DNA of 18,974 bases from Candidatus Krumholzibacteriia bacterium (GCA_014859985.1 JACZKN010000040.1:1-18974); one strand, 5' to 3'. Positions 7,726 through 16,102 are shown, counted from the first letter of the stretch. Made by a program: numbers and translations. Notes: generated by a model not told the origin, from the sequence alone.

Positions 7726-9007
7726 GGCAGGCCTCCCGGCGAAGCGCGGTCCCTGGCCAGGTGGCGGCCTGCGGCTGCAGCAGCCCCAGCCCTTGGCAGC
7801 GGGGCTTGACCAGCACGGTCTGGACCACGCCCACCCGGCGCTCGAGGAACCCGCCCCGGCAGTAGTGGAAGTAGAACTCCCAGGCGCGCAGGAAGGCCTC
7901 GTCGCGGCCCGCGGCCGCCAGCTGGTCCCAGGCCGCCCGCAGGTTTTCGTGCCAGCGCCGCAGCGTCTCGGCGTAGTGGCTCGTCAGGTCCTCCAGGTGG
8001 GCCAGCTGCAGGTCGGTGTCCGCGGCGACGCGACGGGCGATCTCGCCCACCGACGGAAGCACCCCGCCCGGGAAGATCCAGCGCTTGATGAAATCCTCGT
8101 GGTGCGCGTCGTGCCGGAAGTGGCGGTCGTCGACGACGATGGCCTGCAGCAGCATCGCCCCGTCCGGGCGCAGCAGGCGGCTGCAGGCCCGGAAGTAGGC
8201 CGGGAAGTACCTTACCCCTACCGCCTCGATCATCTCGATGGACACCAGCTTGTCGTACGCACCGGTGAGTCGGCGGTAGTCCTCTTCCAGCACGGTGACG
8301 CGGTCGGCCAGGCCGGCCCGCCGGACGCGCTCGCGCGCCAGGGCCGCCTGCTCCGCGCTGATGGTGGTCGTCGTCACCCGGCAGCCGTGGTTCGCGGCGG
8401 CGTGCAGGGCGAAGCTGCCCCATCCCGTGCCGATCTCCAGGACGTGGTCCTGCGGGCCGAGCTCGAGCTTCCGGCAGATCCGGTCCAGCTTGTTGGTCTG
8501 GGCCTCCTGCAGGCTTTCCCCGGGTTCCGCGAAGACGGCGCACGAGTAGGTCATGCCGGGATCGAGGAAGGCGGCGAAGAAGTCGTTGCCCAGGTCGTAG
8601 TGCGCCAGGATGTTGCGGCGCGCCCGGGCCTCGGTGTTGCGGCTGCGCCACAGGCGGGCACGGTGCCAGGGGGCCAGCACGCCCAGGGTCGGCGCGGTCC
8701 AGCGCCGGATCACCGGCTCGTTGCGGGCCAGCAGCCGCACCAGTCCCACCGGATCGCTGCAGGTCCACCAGCCTTGGGCATAGGCCCGGCCCACGCCCGA
8801 GCTCTGTCCCCACAGGGCCGCCGGATAGAACGACCCGTCGAGGACGTGCAGTTCGATCCCGGCCCCGTGCCCGGCGGCATGCCGGCCGTCGCCGTCGCGC
8901 AGCACCAGGCGGCCGCCCTCGATCCCGGCGAGGGCCCCCAGCAGCAGGCGCCGGCACAGGCGCTGACCACGCGTGGGAACGGCGACGATGTCCAGGCGGT
9001 CGTTCAT
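7718..9007 (-). CDS. Cyclopropane-fatty-acyl-phospholipid synthase-type methyltransferase
   Basis: A 429-residue protein of full Cfa length. An N-terminal lipid-binding part (about 1-125) is followed by the SAM-dependent methyltransferase domain. Key stretches are NILAHYDLGNDFFAAFLD (132-149), MTYSCAVF (152-159; C156 aligns with E. coli Cfa Cys139), motif I VLEIGTGWGSFALHAA (189-204), VSIEMIEAVG (255-264; E261 aligns with Glu239), RWIFPGGVLPS (309-319) and SHYAETLRRW (343-352; Y345 aligns with Tyr317). The residue at the position of the bicarbonate ligand His266 is Gln288, which to my knowledge is common in this operon-linked subgroup. The substrate is expected to be unsaturated acyl chains of phospholipids; the product may be a cyclopropane, methyl-branched or furan-precursor chain. 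It shares ATGA with the DUF1365 gene upstream and overlaps the DUF1295 gene by 8 bases. Confidence 0.92.
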   Translation of the reverse strand: MNDRLDIVAVPTRGQRLCRRLLLGALAGIEGGRLVLRDGDGRHAAGHGAGIELHVLDGSFYPAALWGQSSGVGRAYAQGWWTCSDPVGLVRLLARNEPVIRRWTAPTLGVLAPWHRARLWRSRNTEARARRNILAHYDLGNDFFAAFLDPGMTYSCAVFAEPGESLQEAQTNKLDRICRKLELGPQDHVLEIGTGWGSFALHAAANHGCRVTTTTISAEQAALARERVRRAGLADRVTVLEEDYRRLTGAYDKLVSIEMIEAVGVRYFPAYFRACSRLLRPDGAMLLQAIVVDDRHFRHDAHHEDFIKRWIFPGGVLPSVGEIARRVAADTDLQLAHLEDLTSHYAETLRRWHENLRAAWDQLAAAGRDEAFLRAWEFYFHYCRGGFLERRVGVVQTVLVKPRCQGLGLLQPQAATWPGTALRREACHG

Positions 9008-9765
9008 CGGGCCTCCTTTCCGCCGGGATGCGGCACGTAGGGGACGCGCTTGAGCCAGAGCTGCAGAGCCTGCAGGTAGATGCCGCCCGACACCTTAGCC
9101 GTGATCAAGGAGTGGTCCCGCAGGAACCGGCCGAGCTGGCCGCGGTCCAGCGGTCGCCATTCCAGCGTGATCCCCGCCCCGAACAGCCGGCCCTCCGCGT
9201 CGTGGTTGTCGATGCGGACCTGCAGCCGGTCGCCGGGCGTGCTGATCGTCCACCGGTAATCCATGGCCATCGGCATGAAGGGCGAGACGTGGAACACCTT
9301 GCGGCTGGACGGGTGCCAGGCCCCGCCGCCGGCGCCGGCGGGCGCGGGGCCGAGGATGTAGGCGTGCCGCTCGTTCCAGGGCGTGTTCGTCACGTCCGCC
9401 ACGAACCAGCGCAGGGTGACCCCGTCCGGCGCGAAGACGTAGTAGAAACTGACGGGGTTGAAGCACCAGCCCCAGGTCCGCGGCAGCGTCAGCAGGCGGA
9501 TCGGCCCGGCGGGACGCTCGCCGGCGTGGCCGGCGACGGCGTCGCGGATCGCCTCGGCCAAGGGCCGCCGGCCCTTGCCGAAATAGTCGGCCTCGCGGAA
9601 CCAGGCGGGCGCCGGGCGCCGGGCCGACCACAGCGGGTGGACGTCCAGCGCGCCGGGCAGCTCGTCCAGGTCCAGGTAGAGGTAGGCGACGCGGTAGCGG
9701 AAGCGGTGCCGGCGCGGCCGCAGCCGCTCGTGTTCGACCAGGCCCTCGTAGACCGCGCTGCGCAT
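9004..9765 (-). CDS. DUF1365 domain-containing protein
   Basis: A 253-residue cytoplasmic protein of the DUF1365 (COG3496) family, which is nearly always encoded between a COG2907 FAD oxidoreductase and a Cfa-type methyltransferase, exactly as here. Family marks are RHRFRYRVAYLYLDLDEL (19-36), TWGWCFNPVSFYYVF (97-111), ADVTNTPWNERHAY (123-136) and KVFHVSPFMPMAMDYRW (156-172). The biochemical role is not established; by association it takes part in modifying unsaturated fatty acids in membrane lipids. The ATG at 9765 was chosen because it overlaps the FAD oxidoreductase stop (ATGA) and begins the family homology; the same frame stays open to 10620, but that stretch is the shadow of the oxidoreductase gene. 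The stop overlaps the next ATG by four bases. Confidence 0.93.
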   Translation of the reverse strand: MRSAVYEGLVEHERLRPRRHRFRYRVAYLYLDLDELPGALDVHPLWSARRPAPAWFREADYFGKGRRPLAEAIRDAVAGHAGERPAGPIRLLTLPRTWGWCFNPVSFYYVFAPDGVTLRWFVADVTNTPWNERHAYILGPAPAGAGGGAWHPSSRKVFHVSPFMPMAMDYRWTISTPGDRLQVRIDNHDAEGRLFGAGITLEWRPLDRGQLGRFLRDHSLITAKVSGGIYLQALQLWLKRVPYVPHPGGKEAR

Positions 9766-11021
9766 CACGGCTCCAGTTCCTCGCCGAAGGCCCGGGCCAC
9801 CCTCAGCCCGCTCACCACGCCGTCCTCGTGGAAACCGTAGCCCCAGTACGCCCCGCAGTACCAGGTGCGGTTGGTGCCGTTGAGCTCGTCGACCGCCCCT
9901 TGCAGGCGCACGGCCCTGGCGTCGTACTGCGGGTGCTCGTAGGTCAGGCGGGCGTGGACGAGTGCGGGGTCGAGGTCGGCGGTCCGGTTCAGGGTCACCA
10001 GCCAGCGTCGGCGCGAGCGCAGGCGCTGCAACCGGTTCTGGTCGTAGGTCACGGTCACCGCGCGGTCGCCGCCCGCGCTCCGGTGGTAGTTCCAGCTGGC
10101 CCAGGCGAGCCGGCGGCGGGGCATGATCCGGGTGTCCGAGTGCAGCACGGTCTCGTTGGCGGCGTAGGGGAAGGCCCCCAGGACCTCCGTTTCGCGCGCG
10201 GTGGGCGTGGCGAGCACGGCCAGGGCCTGGTCGGCGTGGCAGGCCAGGACGACCTGGTCGAACCGCTCCGGTCCGCCCTCCGGCGTGCGGATGGTGATAC
10301 CGTCCTCGTCGCGCTCGACGCTGGTCACCGGTGTCCCGGTGCGGATGCGGTCCCGGAACGCCGCGGTGAGCGACTCCACGTAGCGGTGCGAGCCGCCGGT
10401 GACGGTGCGCCACTGCGGGCGATCGGTCAGCGAGAGCAGGCCGTGGTTGGCGAAGAAGCGGAACAGGGCCGCCGCCGGGTACCGGCCCATCCCGGCGTGG
10501 GGGCTCGACCAGATGGCTGCGCACACCGGGTACAGGTGGTTCTCCACGAAATCCTGCGAATAACCCCGCTCCGTCAGGAACTGCTCGAGCACGGTGCCCT
10601 CGTCGGCCCGTTCCAGCCACGCGGGCGCTTCGCGGTAGAAGCGGAGGATGTCCCGCAGCATCCGGCGGAACGAGCCGCGCAGCAGGTTGCCGGGCTGGGC
10701 GAGCAGCCGCCAGGGTTCGGGGGCCCCGTACTCCTGTCCGGTGGCGGCGTCCCGGAAGCTGAAGCTCATGTCGCTGGGTTGGGTCGCCACGCCCAGGATG
10801 TCGAGCATCCTGGCGAAGTTCGGATAGGTGCGGCGGTTGTAGACGATGAAGCCGGTGTCGACGCCGAGCTCGCCCGCGTCTGCGGCGACGGTCACGGTGT
10901 GGCTGTGGCCGCCGATGCGCCGGTCACGCTCGAACACGGTGATCTCGTGGCGCCGCTGCAGGAGCCAGGCGGCGGTCAGCCCGGCGATGCCCGTCCCCAC
11001 GATGGCGATGCGCTGGTTCAC
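9765..11021 (-). CDS. FAD-dependent oxidoreductase (amine-oxidase-like, COG2907)
   Basis: First gene of the lipid-modification operon. The 418-residue protein begins with a Rossmann FAD-binding motif IVGTGIAGLTAAWLL (7-21; GxGxxG at G9, G11, G14) ending in the ribose-binding Glu31. It continues with GGHSHTV (37-43), VDTGFIVYNRRTYPNF (54-69) and QPSDMSFSF (81-89), which are characteristic of the COG2907 branch linked to DUF1365 and Cfa genes. Related enzymes in alphaproteobacterial furan-fatty-acid clusters (ufa genes) act on methylated or unsaturated acyl chains, so a lipid desaturase or oxidoreductase is plausible. I chose the GTG at 11021 because only three residues separate it from the Rossmann strand. 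Another in-frame GTG at 11081 would add 20 unconserved residues. The ribosome binding site is weak (GGGAT). The stop overlaps the DUF1365 start. Confidence 0.9.
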   Translation of the reverse strand: MNQRIAIVGTGIAGLTAAWLLQRRHEITVFERDRRIGGHSHTVTVAADAGELGVDTGFIVYNRRTYPNFARMLDILGVATQPSDMSFSFRDAATGQEYGAPEPWRLLAQPGNLLRGSFRRMLRDILRFYREAPAWLERADEGTVLEQFLTERGYSQDFVENHLYPVCAAIWSSPHAGMGRYPAAALFRFFANHGLLSLTDRPQWRTVTGGSHRYVESLTAAFRDRIRTGTPVTSVERDEDGITIRTPEGGPERFDQVVLACHADQALAVLATPTARETEVLGAFPYAANETVLHSDTRIMPRRRLAWASWNYHRSAGGDRAVTVTYDQNRLQRLRSRRRWLVTLNRTADLDPALVHARLTYEHPQYDARAVRLQGAVDELNGTNRTWYCGAYWGYGFHEDGVVSGLRVARAFGEELEP

Positions 11022-11408
11022 GCCGGGATCCCGTTCGTCACAACCGGCGGTGCGCCGGTCAGACCCGCAACTCGACGGCACGACGCCGTGGCGAGGCGCC
11101 GACCCGGGGGAACGGGTGGTGGTGGGTCCCCGGGTCCTCGCCCGTGATCAGGTGCCACAGGATACCGGATCGCCGTCGGATTGGCCAGCGCCCCGGCGAG
11201 AACGGCGACACGCGGGTGGTCAGCCTGACGGCGTACATGATCTGACCGCGCGGCGCGCCCGGCGACCTGGCACCGGTGCGCCGGACCGGCGCTTGCCAGT
11301 CGGACCATCTCCGGCTATTTATGTCCGGTTTGTTGATCGCATGCGGGCGATTCCTGGGGATCCGCGCTGTGCAGTAGTTTCCGCGGTCCCCGAAGCCGAG
11401 GAGGATCC
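11022..11408. other. Divergent intergenic region
   Basis: About 390 bases separate the lipid operon (leftward) from the amylase-like gene (rightward). No conserved protein is visible in any frame. It should hold both promoters; only the rightward one has a recognisable candidate (11293-11321). For the leftward operon a TATCCT reads on the minus strand at 11164-11159 but lacks a convincing -35 partner. Confidence 0.5.
11293..11321 (+). promoter_or_regulatory. Candidate sigma70-type promoter of the amylase-like gene
   Basis: TTGCCA (11293-11298) and TATTTA (11316-11321) are separated by 17 bases, within an AT-richer patch that stands out from the GC-rich surroundings. The -35 matches consensus at five of six positions, the -10 at only three. 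It would give a leader of about 80 bases before the amylase-like start. Confidence 0.33.
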
Positions 11409-13883
11409 ATGAGAATGGCAGCCGAACCGCGGAGAAGGGCCACCGCCGCCGCGGGGCTCGCCGCAGCGCTCTTCGCCGCCTTGTCGATCATGCCGCTGCC
11501 GACTTTCGCGGAAGGCGCCCGCACCATCGAGCCGGGCGACCTCGACCTCATCACGCCGCCGGTCCGCAACGGCTACTCGCAAGGGTCGCTCTACTTCGTG
11601 GTGATCGACCGGATCGCGAACGGCGATCCGGCGAACGACCAGGGCGGCATCGCCGGGGGTCCGCTCAGCCACGGGCTGGAGCCGACCCGGGCCGCGTACT
11701 ACCACGGCGGCGATCTCGCTGGCCTTGAGTCGAAGCTCGATTACATCGAGGGGCTTGGCGTGACCGCGATCTGTGTCGGCCCGCCCCTCGCCAACAAGCC
11801 CGTCCAGGGTGACGGAACGCTGGACGGATCATCGGCGGGCTACCACGGCGAGTGGCCGGTCAACTTCGGTCAGATCGACCCCCACTTCGGGTCCAACACG
11901 GAGATGGTTGACTTCATCGTCGCTGCGCAGGCCATCGGCCTGAAGGTCTACTTCGACATCGTCGTGAACCACACGGCCGACATCATCGACTACAGCGGGG
12001 GCGACCTCGGCTATCGCGACAAGGCGGCCTTCCCGTACCGCGACGCCGCCGGCACGGTCTTCGACGACCGGGACTACATCGGCCCGGGCACCTTTCCCGC
12101 GCTGGCCGTCGATGTGAGTTTCCCGTACCTGCCCACGTTCGGACTGCCGGGCCAGGAGTCGGCCAAGTCCCCGGCCTGGCTGAACAACCGGACGCTCTAC
12201 CACAACCGCGGCGCCTCGACGCCGGCCGGCGAGGGTGCGCTCTACGGCGACCTCGACGGGTGCGACGACCTGTTCACCGAGCACCCCGATGCGGTGGCGG
12301 GCATGGTCGCCATCTACCAGGGCCTGATCACCGCTTTCGGGATCGATGGTGTGCGGATCCTCGATGTCGATCACGTGAACGACGAGTTCTGGGCGGCCTT
12401 CGTCCCGGCGATCCGCGCGCACGCGGCCTCGCAGGGCAAGCCGGACTTTGCCGTCATCGGGGAGGTCTCCGCTGCCGACCCGGGCACGGCCAGCCGCTTC
12501 ATGACCAGCACCGCGATGCCGGCCCTGGCCGACCGCGGATTCGCGGCCGCGGTGCGCCAGTTCGTGGGCGGCACGGGCGGAGGGGAGGTCCTGCGCGACC
12601 TCTTCCTGGCCGACGACCTCTACACCGACGCGAACGGCAACGCGCACGACCTGATCACCCTGGTCAGCGACGATGACCTCGGCCGGGTTGGCTGGGGCAT
12701 CGACCAGGCGCGACCGGGGGCGCCCGATTCCGAGCGCTACGCGCGCGCGCGGCTGGCACACGCGCTGCGGATCTTCAGCCGGGGCACGCCGCTGCTGACC
12801 TACGGCGACGAACAGGGCTTCGTCGGCGACGGCGGCGGCGCCGATGCGCACCAGGACATGTTCCCGAGCCAGGTCGCGTCCTACAACGACGACGTGCTCA
12901 TCGCCTCGGGCAGCACGACCGCCGACGACAACTTCGACGCGACTCATCCGCTCTACCAGGTAATCGCCGACATGAACTGGATACGCAGCCAGTTCCCCGG
13001 CCTGCGGTCGGGCGCCCACGCCCACTGCGCCAGCGACGCCGCCCCGGGCCTGTACGCCTTCTCCCGCATCGACCGCGGCGAACGCGTCGAGTACGTCGTC
13101 GTGGCCAACAACGCGACCGGCCCGGCCGGCGCCACCGTGCCGACGGTGTCGCCGTCGACCGCGTTCGTCGACGTCTATCCGGGCACGAGCCCGACGATCG
13201 TGTCCGACAGCGGCGGCCAACTCGGCGTGAGCCTCGCCGGCCTCGGTTTCGCGGTCTACAGGGCGCAGTCGCCGATCCCCGCGAGCCCGGGCGCACCGGG
13301 CATCACGATCAGTGTCACGACCGCCGGCACGTCGGCCGACGATCGTCTCGAGGTCCTGGCCGACCTCGACCGCACGATGTTCGCCGAGGTCACCTTCGCC
13401 GTATCCGTCGGCGGCGGACCTTTCACCGTGATCGGCGCCGACGACGCCGCACCGTACCGCGTCTACTACGACGCGAACGTGCACCCGGCCGGAACCTCCC
13501 TGAGCTTCAAGGCGATCGTCGACGACCGGAACGGTCACGCGGACGGAGCCAGCGTCACGTTCGTGACCGGGGCGACCTCCGCCGCGGACCAGGCGTCCGG
13601 CCCTGCGCGCGTCGTCCTTCACCCCGCCGTGCCGAATCCCTTCAACCCGGAGACCGTGCTGTCGTTCTCGCTTCCGGTCCCCGGTCACGCGCGCCTGCGC
13701 GTCTTCGATGTCCGTGGGCATCTCGTGCGCACGCTGCTCGACGAGCCGAGCCGGGCCGGCCGGCACAGTGTCGTCTGGAACGGGCGCGATGATCAGGCGC
13801 GGCCGTTGGCCTCGGGGGTCTACTTCTACCGGATCGAGACCGGCACCTTCGCGGCTACGGAGCGGATGGTGCTCCTGAAGTAG
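11409..13883 (+). CDS. Secreted GH13 alpha-amylase-like protein with altered catalytic residues
   Basis: An 824-residue exported protein. The signal peptide spans 1-34 (RRR, hydrophobic core, cleavage after TFA). A glycoside hydrolase 13 barrel starts near 58 (SLYFVVIDRIANGDP). Region I is intact (DIVVNH, 183-188) and the region III acid/base Glu is present (VIGEVS, E352). Region II reads GVRILDVDHVN (314-324) where relatives have GFRIDTVKHVN, so the nucleophile Asp position is Leu318, with Asp one residue later. Region IV reads VSDDDLGRVG instead of a NHDMGRVG-type sequence, keeping D423 but losing the His. An Ig-like segment (about 620-725) and a complete FlgD-like module (about 737-824, PNPFNP at 742-747, ending MVLLK) follow. 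GAGGAGG (11398-11404) supports the start, though a second ATG at 11415 is possible. Hydrolytic activity is doubtful; glucan binding may remain. Confidence 0.92.
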   Translation: MRMAAEPRRRATAAAGLAAALFAALSIMPLPTFAEGARTIEPGDLDLITPPVRNGYSQGSLYFVVIDRIANGDPANDQGGIAGGPLSHGLEPTRAAYYHGGDLAGLESKLDYIEGLGVTAICVGPPLANKPVQGDGTLDGSSAGYHGEWPVNFGQIDPHFGSNTEMVDFIVAAQAIGLKVYFDIVVNHTADIIDYSGGDLGYRDKAAFPYRDAAGTVFDDRDYIGPGTFPALAVDVSFPYLPTFGLPGQESAKSPAWLNNRTLYHNRGASTPAGEGALYGDLDGCDDLFTEHPDAVAGMVAIYQGLITAFGIDGVRILDVDHVNDEFWAAFVPAIRAHAASQGKPDFAVIGEVSAADPGTASRFMTSTAMPALADRGFAAAVRQFVGGTGGGEVLRDLFLADDLYTDANGNAHDLITLVSDDDLGRVGWGIDQARPGAPDSERYARARLAHALRIFSRGTPLLTYGDEQGFVGDGGGADAHQDMFPSQVASYNDDVLIASGSTTADDNFDATHPLYQVIADMNWIRSQFPGLRSGAHAHCASDAAPGLYAFSRIDRGERVEYVVVANNATGPAGATVPTVSPSTAFVDVYPGTSPTIVSDSGGQLGVSLAGLGFAVYRAQSPIPASPGAPGITISVTTAGTSADDRLEVLADLDRTMFAEVTFAVSVGGGPFTVIGADDAAPYRVYYDANVHPAGTSLSFKAIVDDRNGHADGASVTFVTGATSAADQASGPARVVLHPAVPNPFNPETVLSFSLPVPGHARLRVFDVRGHLVRTLLDEPSRAGRHSVVWNGRDDQARPLASGVYFYRIETGTFAATERMVLLK

Positions 13884-14121
13884 TCCGTCTCTCTTTTCCG
13901 ACGGGAGCCGGGATCGGCATTCCGCTCCGGCCGTGCGCCCGGTCGAGGAGCTCGGGGTTCGCCCCGGGGGAAGCCGCTCCTTCCTTTGATCCGCCCGAGA
14001 AGGAACCGGACCGATCGCCGTCGACGCGAGCGCCGGTCGGGCACGCGGCCTGCGGCAGATCGTCGACCGCGAAAGGCGTCGCCAGGGCCGGGTCCAGGTC
14101 GAAACACCCGTCCACGGGCTA

Positions 14122-14760
14122 GTGCCTCCCTGTCGTGCGGATCCGCCTCGCCACGTGTCGGATTCCTGCCCCGCGTGCCCCGCCGTCCTGGCCGCCGAGC
14201 CGGAGCTCGTCACCGGACTTGCGGCCGCGTGGGTGGGGTGGGTGGTCATCCGCACCACGGTCGGGATGTGCGAGCCTGCGGTCCTGGTTCACGGACCGGT
14301 GGCGTTTCCCGCCGAGGGAAGGCAGCCGTACCCGTTCTTCGATCCCAACGACCAGCCGGGGTTGGCCTACGAGTAACGCATCCGTGCCGTGGTCGCCGCG
14401 GGCAGCTGGTTGAACCTGGCGCCGGGCGGCCCTTTGCCGCCGGCCTACTACCAGTCCGCCTACACAGCCTGCGGGGATGCCGTCGTCGTGCGCGGACGAC
14501 TGGTCGGCGGAACCTGGATGACGGGGGTCGAGGTGTGCCCGGACCAGTGCTGGGTGCCCGTCCAGTTCGTGTCGGAGCTGCCGGCGGCTCCGGAGCCCCT
14601 GGTGGGTACGGCCGCGGTGGTCGAGCTGCGCGGCACCTTGACCGACGAAATCGAGGGCCCCTGCGTCACCGGCGTCACGCGCTGGACCGTCCTGCCGGAC
14701 TGCGGCACGGTGCCCGCCGTGCCGGGCAACTGGAGCGGTCTGAAAGCGGCTTACCGCTGA
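14122..14760 (+). pseudogene. Decayed exported-protein gene with an in-frame stop
   Basis: Two open stretches in the same frame, 14122-14376 and 14389-14760, are separated only by TAA (14374-14376) and four sense codons. Read through, the join is DQPGLAYE-stop-RIRAVVAAGSW, which resembles the YEYRIRAV-type strand of a fibronectin-like repeat, so the TAA probably replaced a Tyr codon. The second part contains Cys-rich text (CGDAVVVRGRLV, EVCPDQCWVPVQF, ELRGTLTDE) suggestive of an extracytoplasmic beta-domain. The upstream end has no signal peptide or ribosome binding site; the frame extends to a TGA at 13987. I do not recognise the family. A truncated 123-residue product from the GTG at 14389 is possible but unlikely. 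Confidence 0.6.
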
Positions 14761-14856
14761 TCGGGATCTTGCGCCTGGGCCGCGGAAGCGAAGCTCCCGG
14801 GTGCCACCCCTGCAATAGCGGCCCGCACCCGCCGGACCTTGAGGGATTGCCGGGAC

Positions 14857-14899
14857 CTGGCCCGTGGGGCACCGGGCCGGCATGCCTGGCCGTGGGCAT
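14857..14899. terminator. Candidate bidirectional terminator (two tandem hairpins)
   Basis: In the 206-base gap between the pseudogene (+) and the sulfotransferase (-), GGCCCG (14859-14864) pairs with CGGGCC (14873-14878), extendable by a G-T and a C-G pair. ATGCC (14882-14886) pairs with GGCAT (14895-14899). Convergent position favours a terminator, but T-tracts are missing. Nothing else is seen in this gap. Confidence 0.3.
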
Positions 14900-14966
14900 T
14901 CTCCCGCGCGCCGGGGAGGGGCAGCGCCACCGCTGCGGCGGGATGGTCACGGCGGGGAAGATGACG

Positions 14967-15929
14967 TCAGGCGTGGACGGCATGCTCCCGCATCGCCTGT
15001 CCACCGACGGACGGGGTCTCCGCGCGCTCGGCGCGCCAGCCCGGATAGTGCTCGTCCATCAGCCCGCCGCAGATCTGCGCGAAGGTCTCGTGCTCCTCGG
15101 CGGACCAGCCGCTAGGCTGCGAGGAACGGTGCCCGGCGTTGGCCGCGGGCAGGGGCCGCCCGCTGGGGGGCAGGTCGAGCGCCGCCAGCAGGGCGTTGCG
15201 GGCTGCCGGCGCGGCGATCAGGTCCTCGAGGCGGAAGGTGTGCGTGGCGACCCCGTCGAGGTTGCGGTTCGTGTGCACCCAGAAGTGGCAGGACTGCGCG
15301 AAGGCGTCGCCCGGGAAGACCGGCTTCACGCGGTTCCATGGGCTCTGGTTCGCGTACCAGCCGCGGTTGCGGCCCGACTGGACGACGCGCCGGCCGTCGC
15401 GGATGATGCGGATCACGGCGTCGGCCGCGATCGCCGTGGGGACCAGGGAGAAGTGCGGGGCGCACTCGATCCCGTGGGAGAAGCCCTCGACGAACTGCCG
15501 CACTTCGTCGGCCCGTCCGTCCTCGATCAGCGGCAGGAGGTGGTGCGCCAGGGTCTCGTGGCGGGCGCGCACCGGCACGCCGTCCGCCGCGGTCATCCCG
15601 TCGAGCCAGAGCGCGAGCGACTGGGTCCCGCAGCGCCCCGAGCCGGTGATCAGGCCGCGCAGGCGGTGGACCTGCGGGCGGGTTTCGACGACGAACGGCG
15701 GCTCGAGCAGGCGCCGCAGGCCCCGTGCCGGACGCACGGACAGGGTCACGTCCGCAGCCGGCGGCAGGTCGGCGATGTCGAGCGCGTCGAGGGCGGCCGG
15801 GAACGGCAGGGTGCGGACCCCGACGCCCCCGACCTCGATGCGTACCTGCTGGTCGCGCCGCTGCTGCCGGGTCTCCTTGAACAGGCGCAGGGCGCCGCTG
15901 CGTGAGATGACGATGTAGTTTCCGCGCAT
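14967..15929 (-). CDS. Sulfotransferase-like protein
   Basis: A 320-residue protein with the two PAPS-binding signatures of sulfotransferases. The 5'-phosphosulfate loop reads LITGSGRCGTQSLALWL (93-109), and the 3'-phosphate-binding segment reads IIRDGRRVVQSGRNRG (175-190), a variant of the RDPRxVxxS motif. The C-terminus (HETFAQICGGLMDEHYPGW, 280-298) resembles the usual end of the fold. The first about 90 residues form an extra N-terminal part (YIVISRSGALRLFKETRQQ and following) that I cannot assign. The expected reaction is sulfate transfer from PAPS to a hydroxyl or amine of a carbohydrate, lipid or small molecule; the acceptor is unknown. The start at 15929 is preceded by AAAGGAG (15947-15941 on the minus strand) at 11 bases, which favours it over the in-frame ATG at 15974. 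The gene is divergent from the DUF368 gene and stands alone. Confidence 0.78.
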   Translation of the reverse strand: MRGNYIVISRSGALRLFKETRQQRRDQQVRIEVGGVGVRTLPFPAALDALDIADLPPAADVTLSVRPARGLRRLLEPPFVVETRPQVHRLRGLITGSGRCGTQSLALWLDGMTAADGVPVRARHETLAHHLLPLIEDGRADEVRQFVEGFSHGIECAPHFSLVPTAIAADAVIRIIRDGRRVVQSGRNRGWYANQSPWNRVKPVFPGDAFAQSCHFWVHTNRNLDGVATHTFRLEDLIAAPAARNALLAALDLPPSGRPLPAANAGHRSSQPSGWSAEEHETFAQICGGLMDEHYPGWRAERAETPSVGGQAMREHAVHA

Positions 15930-16072
15930 GGTCACACCGGCTCCTTTGTTCGCTCCCGCCGCTTGCCAGGACACGATACCAGGGCCGTGTAAGCGGTCGG
16001 TGACGGTACCGGCAGATCTCGGTTAAGGTCGACGGTCGCCGCAGCGCGCGGCCGCTGCCGCTGCCGCCGAGG

Positions 16073-16102
16073 TTGCCGGCGGGCGGCCCGTCGGGATATG
16101 AT
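16073..16102 (+). promoter_or_regulatory. Candidate sigma70-type promoter of the DUF368 gene
   Basis: TTGCCG (16073-16078) and TATGAT (16097-16102) are separated by 18 bases. The -10 matches consensus at five of six positions and the -35 at four. Transcription would start near 16109, leaving a leader of about 75 bases before the ATG at 16185. The rest of the 255-base divergent gap toward the sulfotransferase shows nothing else recognisable. Confidence 0.45.

Noticed and set aside
13855..14115. Minus-strand 86-residue frame beginning MDGCFDLDPALATPF
   Set aside because: Looks tidy at its start but shows no motif, overlaps the end of the amylase-like gene, and has no convincing ribosome binding site.
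11829..14258. Very long minus-strand frame (809 codons) opposite the amylase-like gene
   Set aside because: Low-information His/Arg/Val/Asp-rich translation, no motif; the plus strand carries the GH13 and FlgD-like domains.
14374..14376. Stop-codon readthrough or recoding at the TAA
   Set aside because: No stem-loop or selenocysteine context is apparent, and TAA is a poor readthrough stop; decay is simpler.
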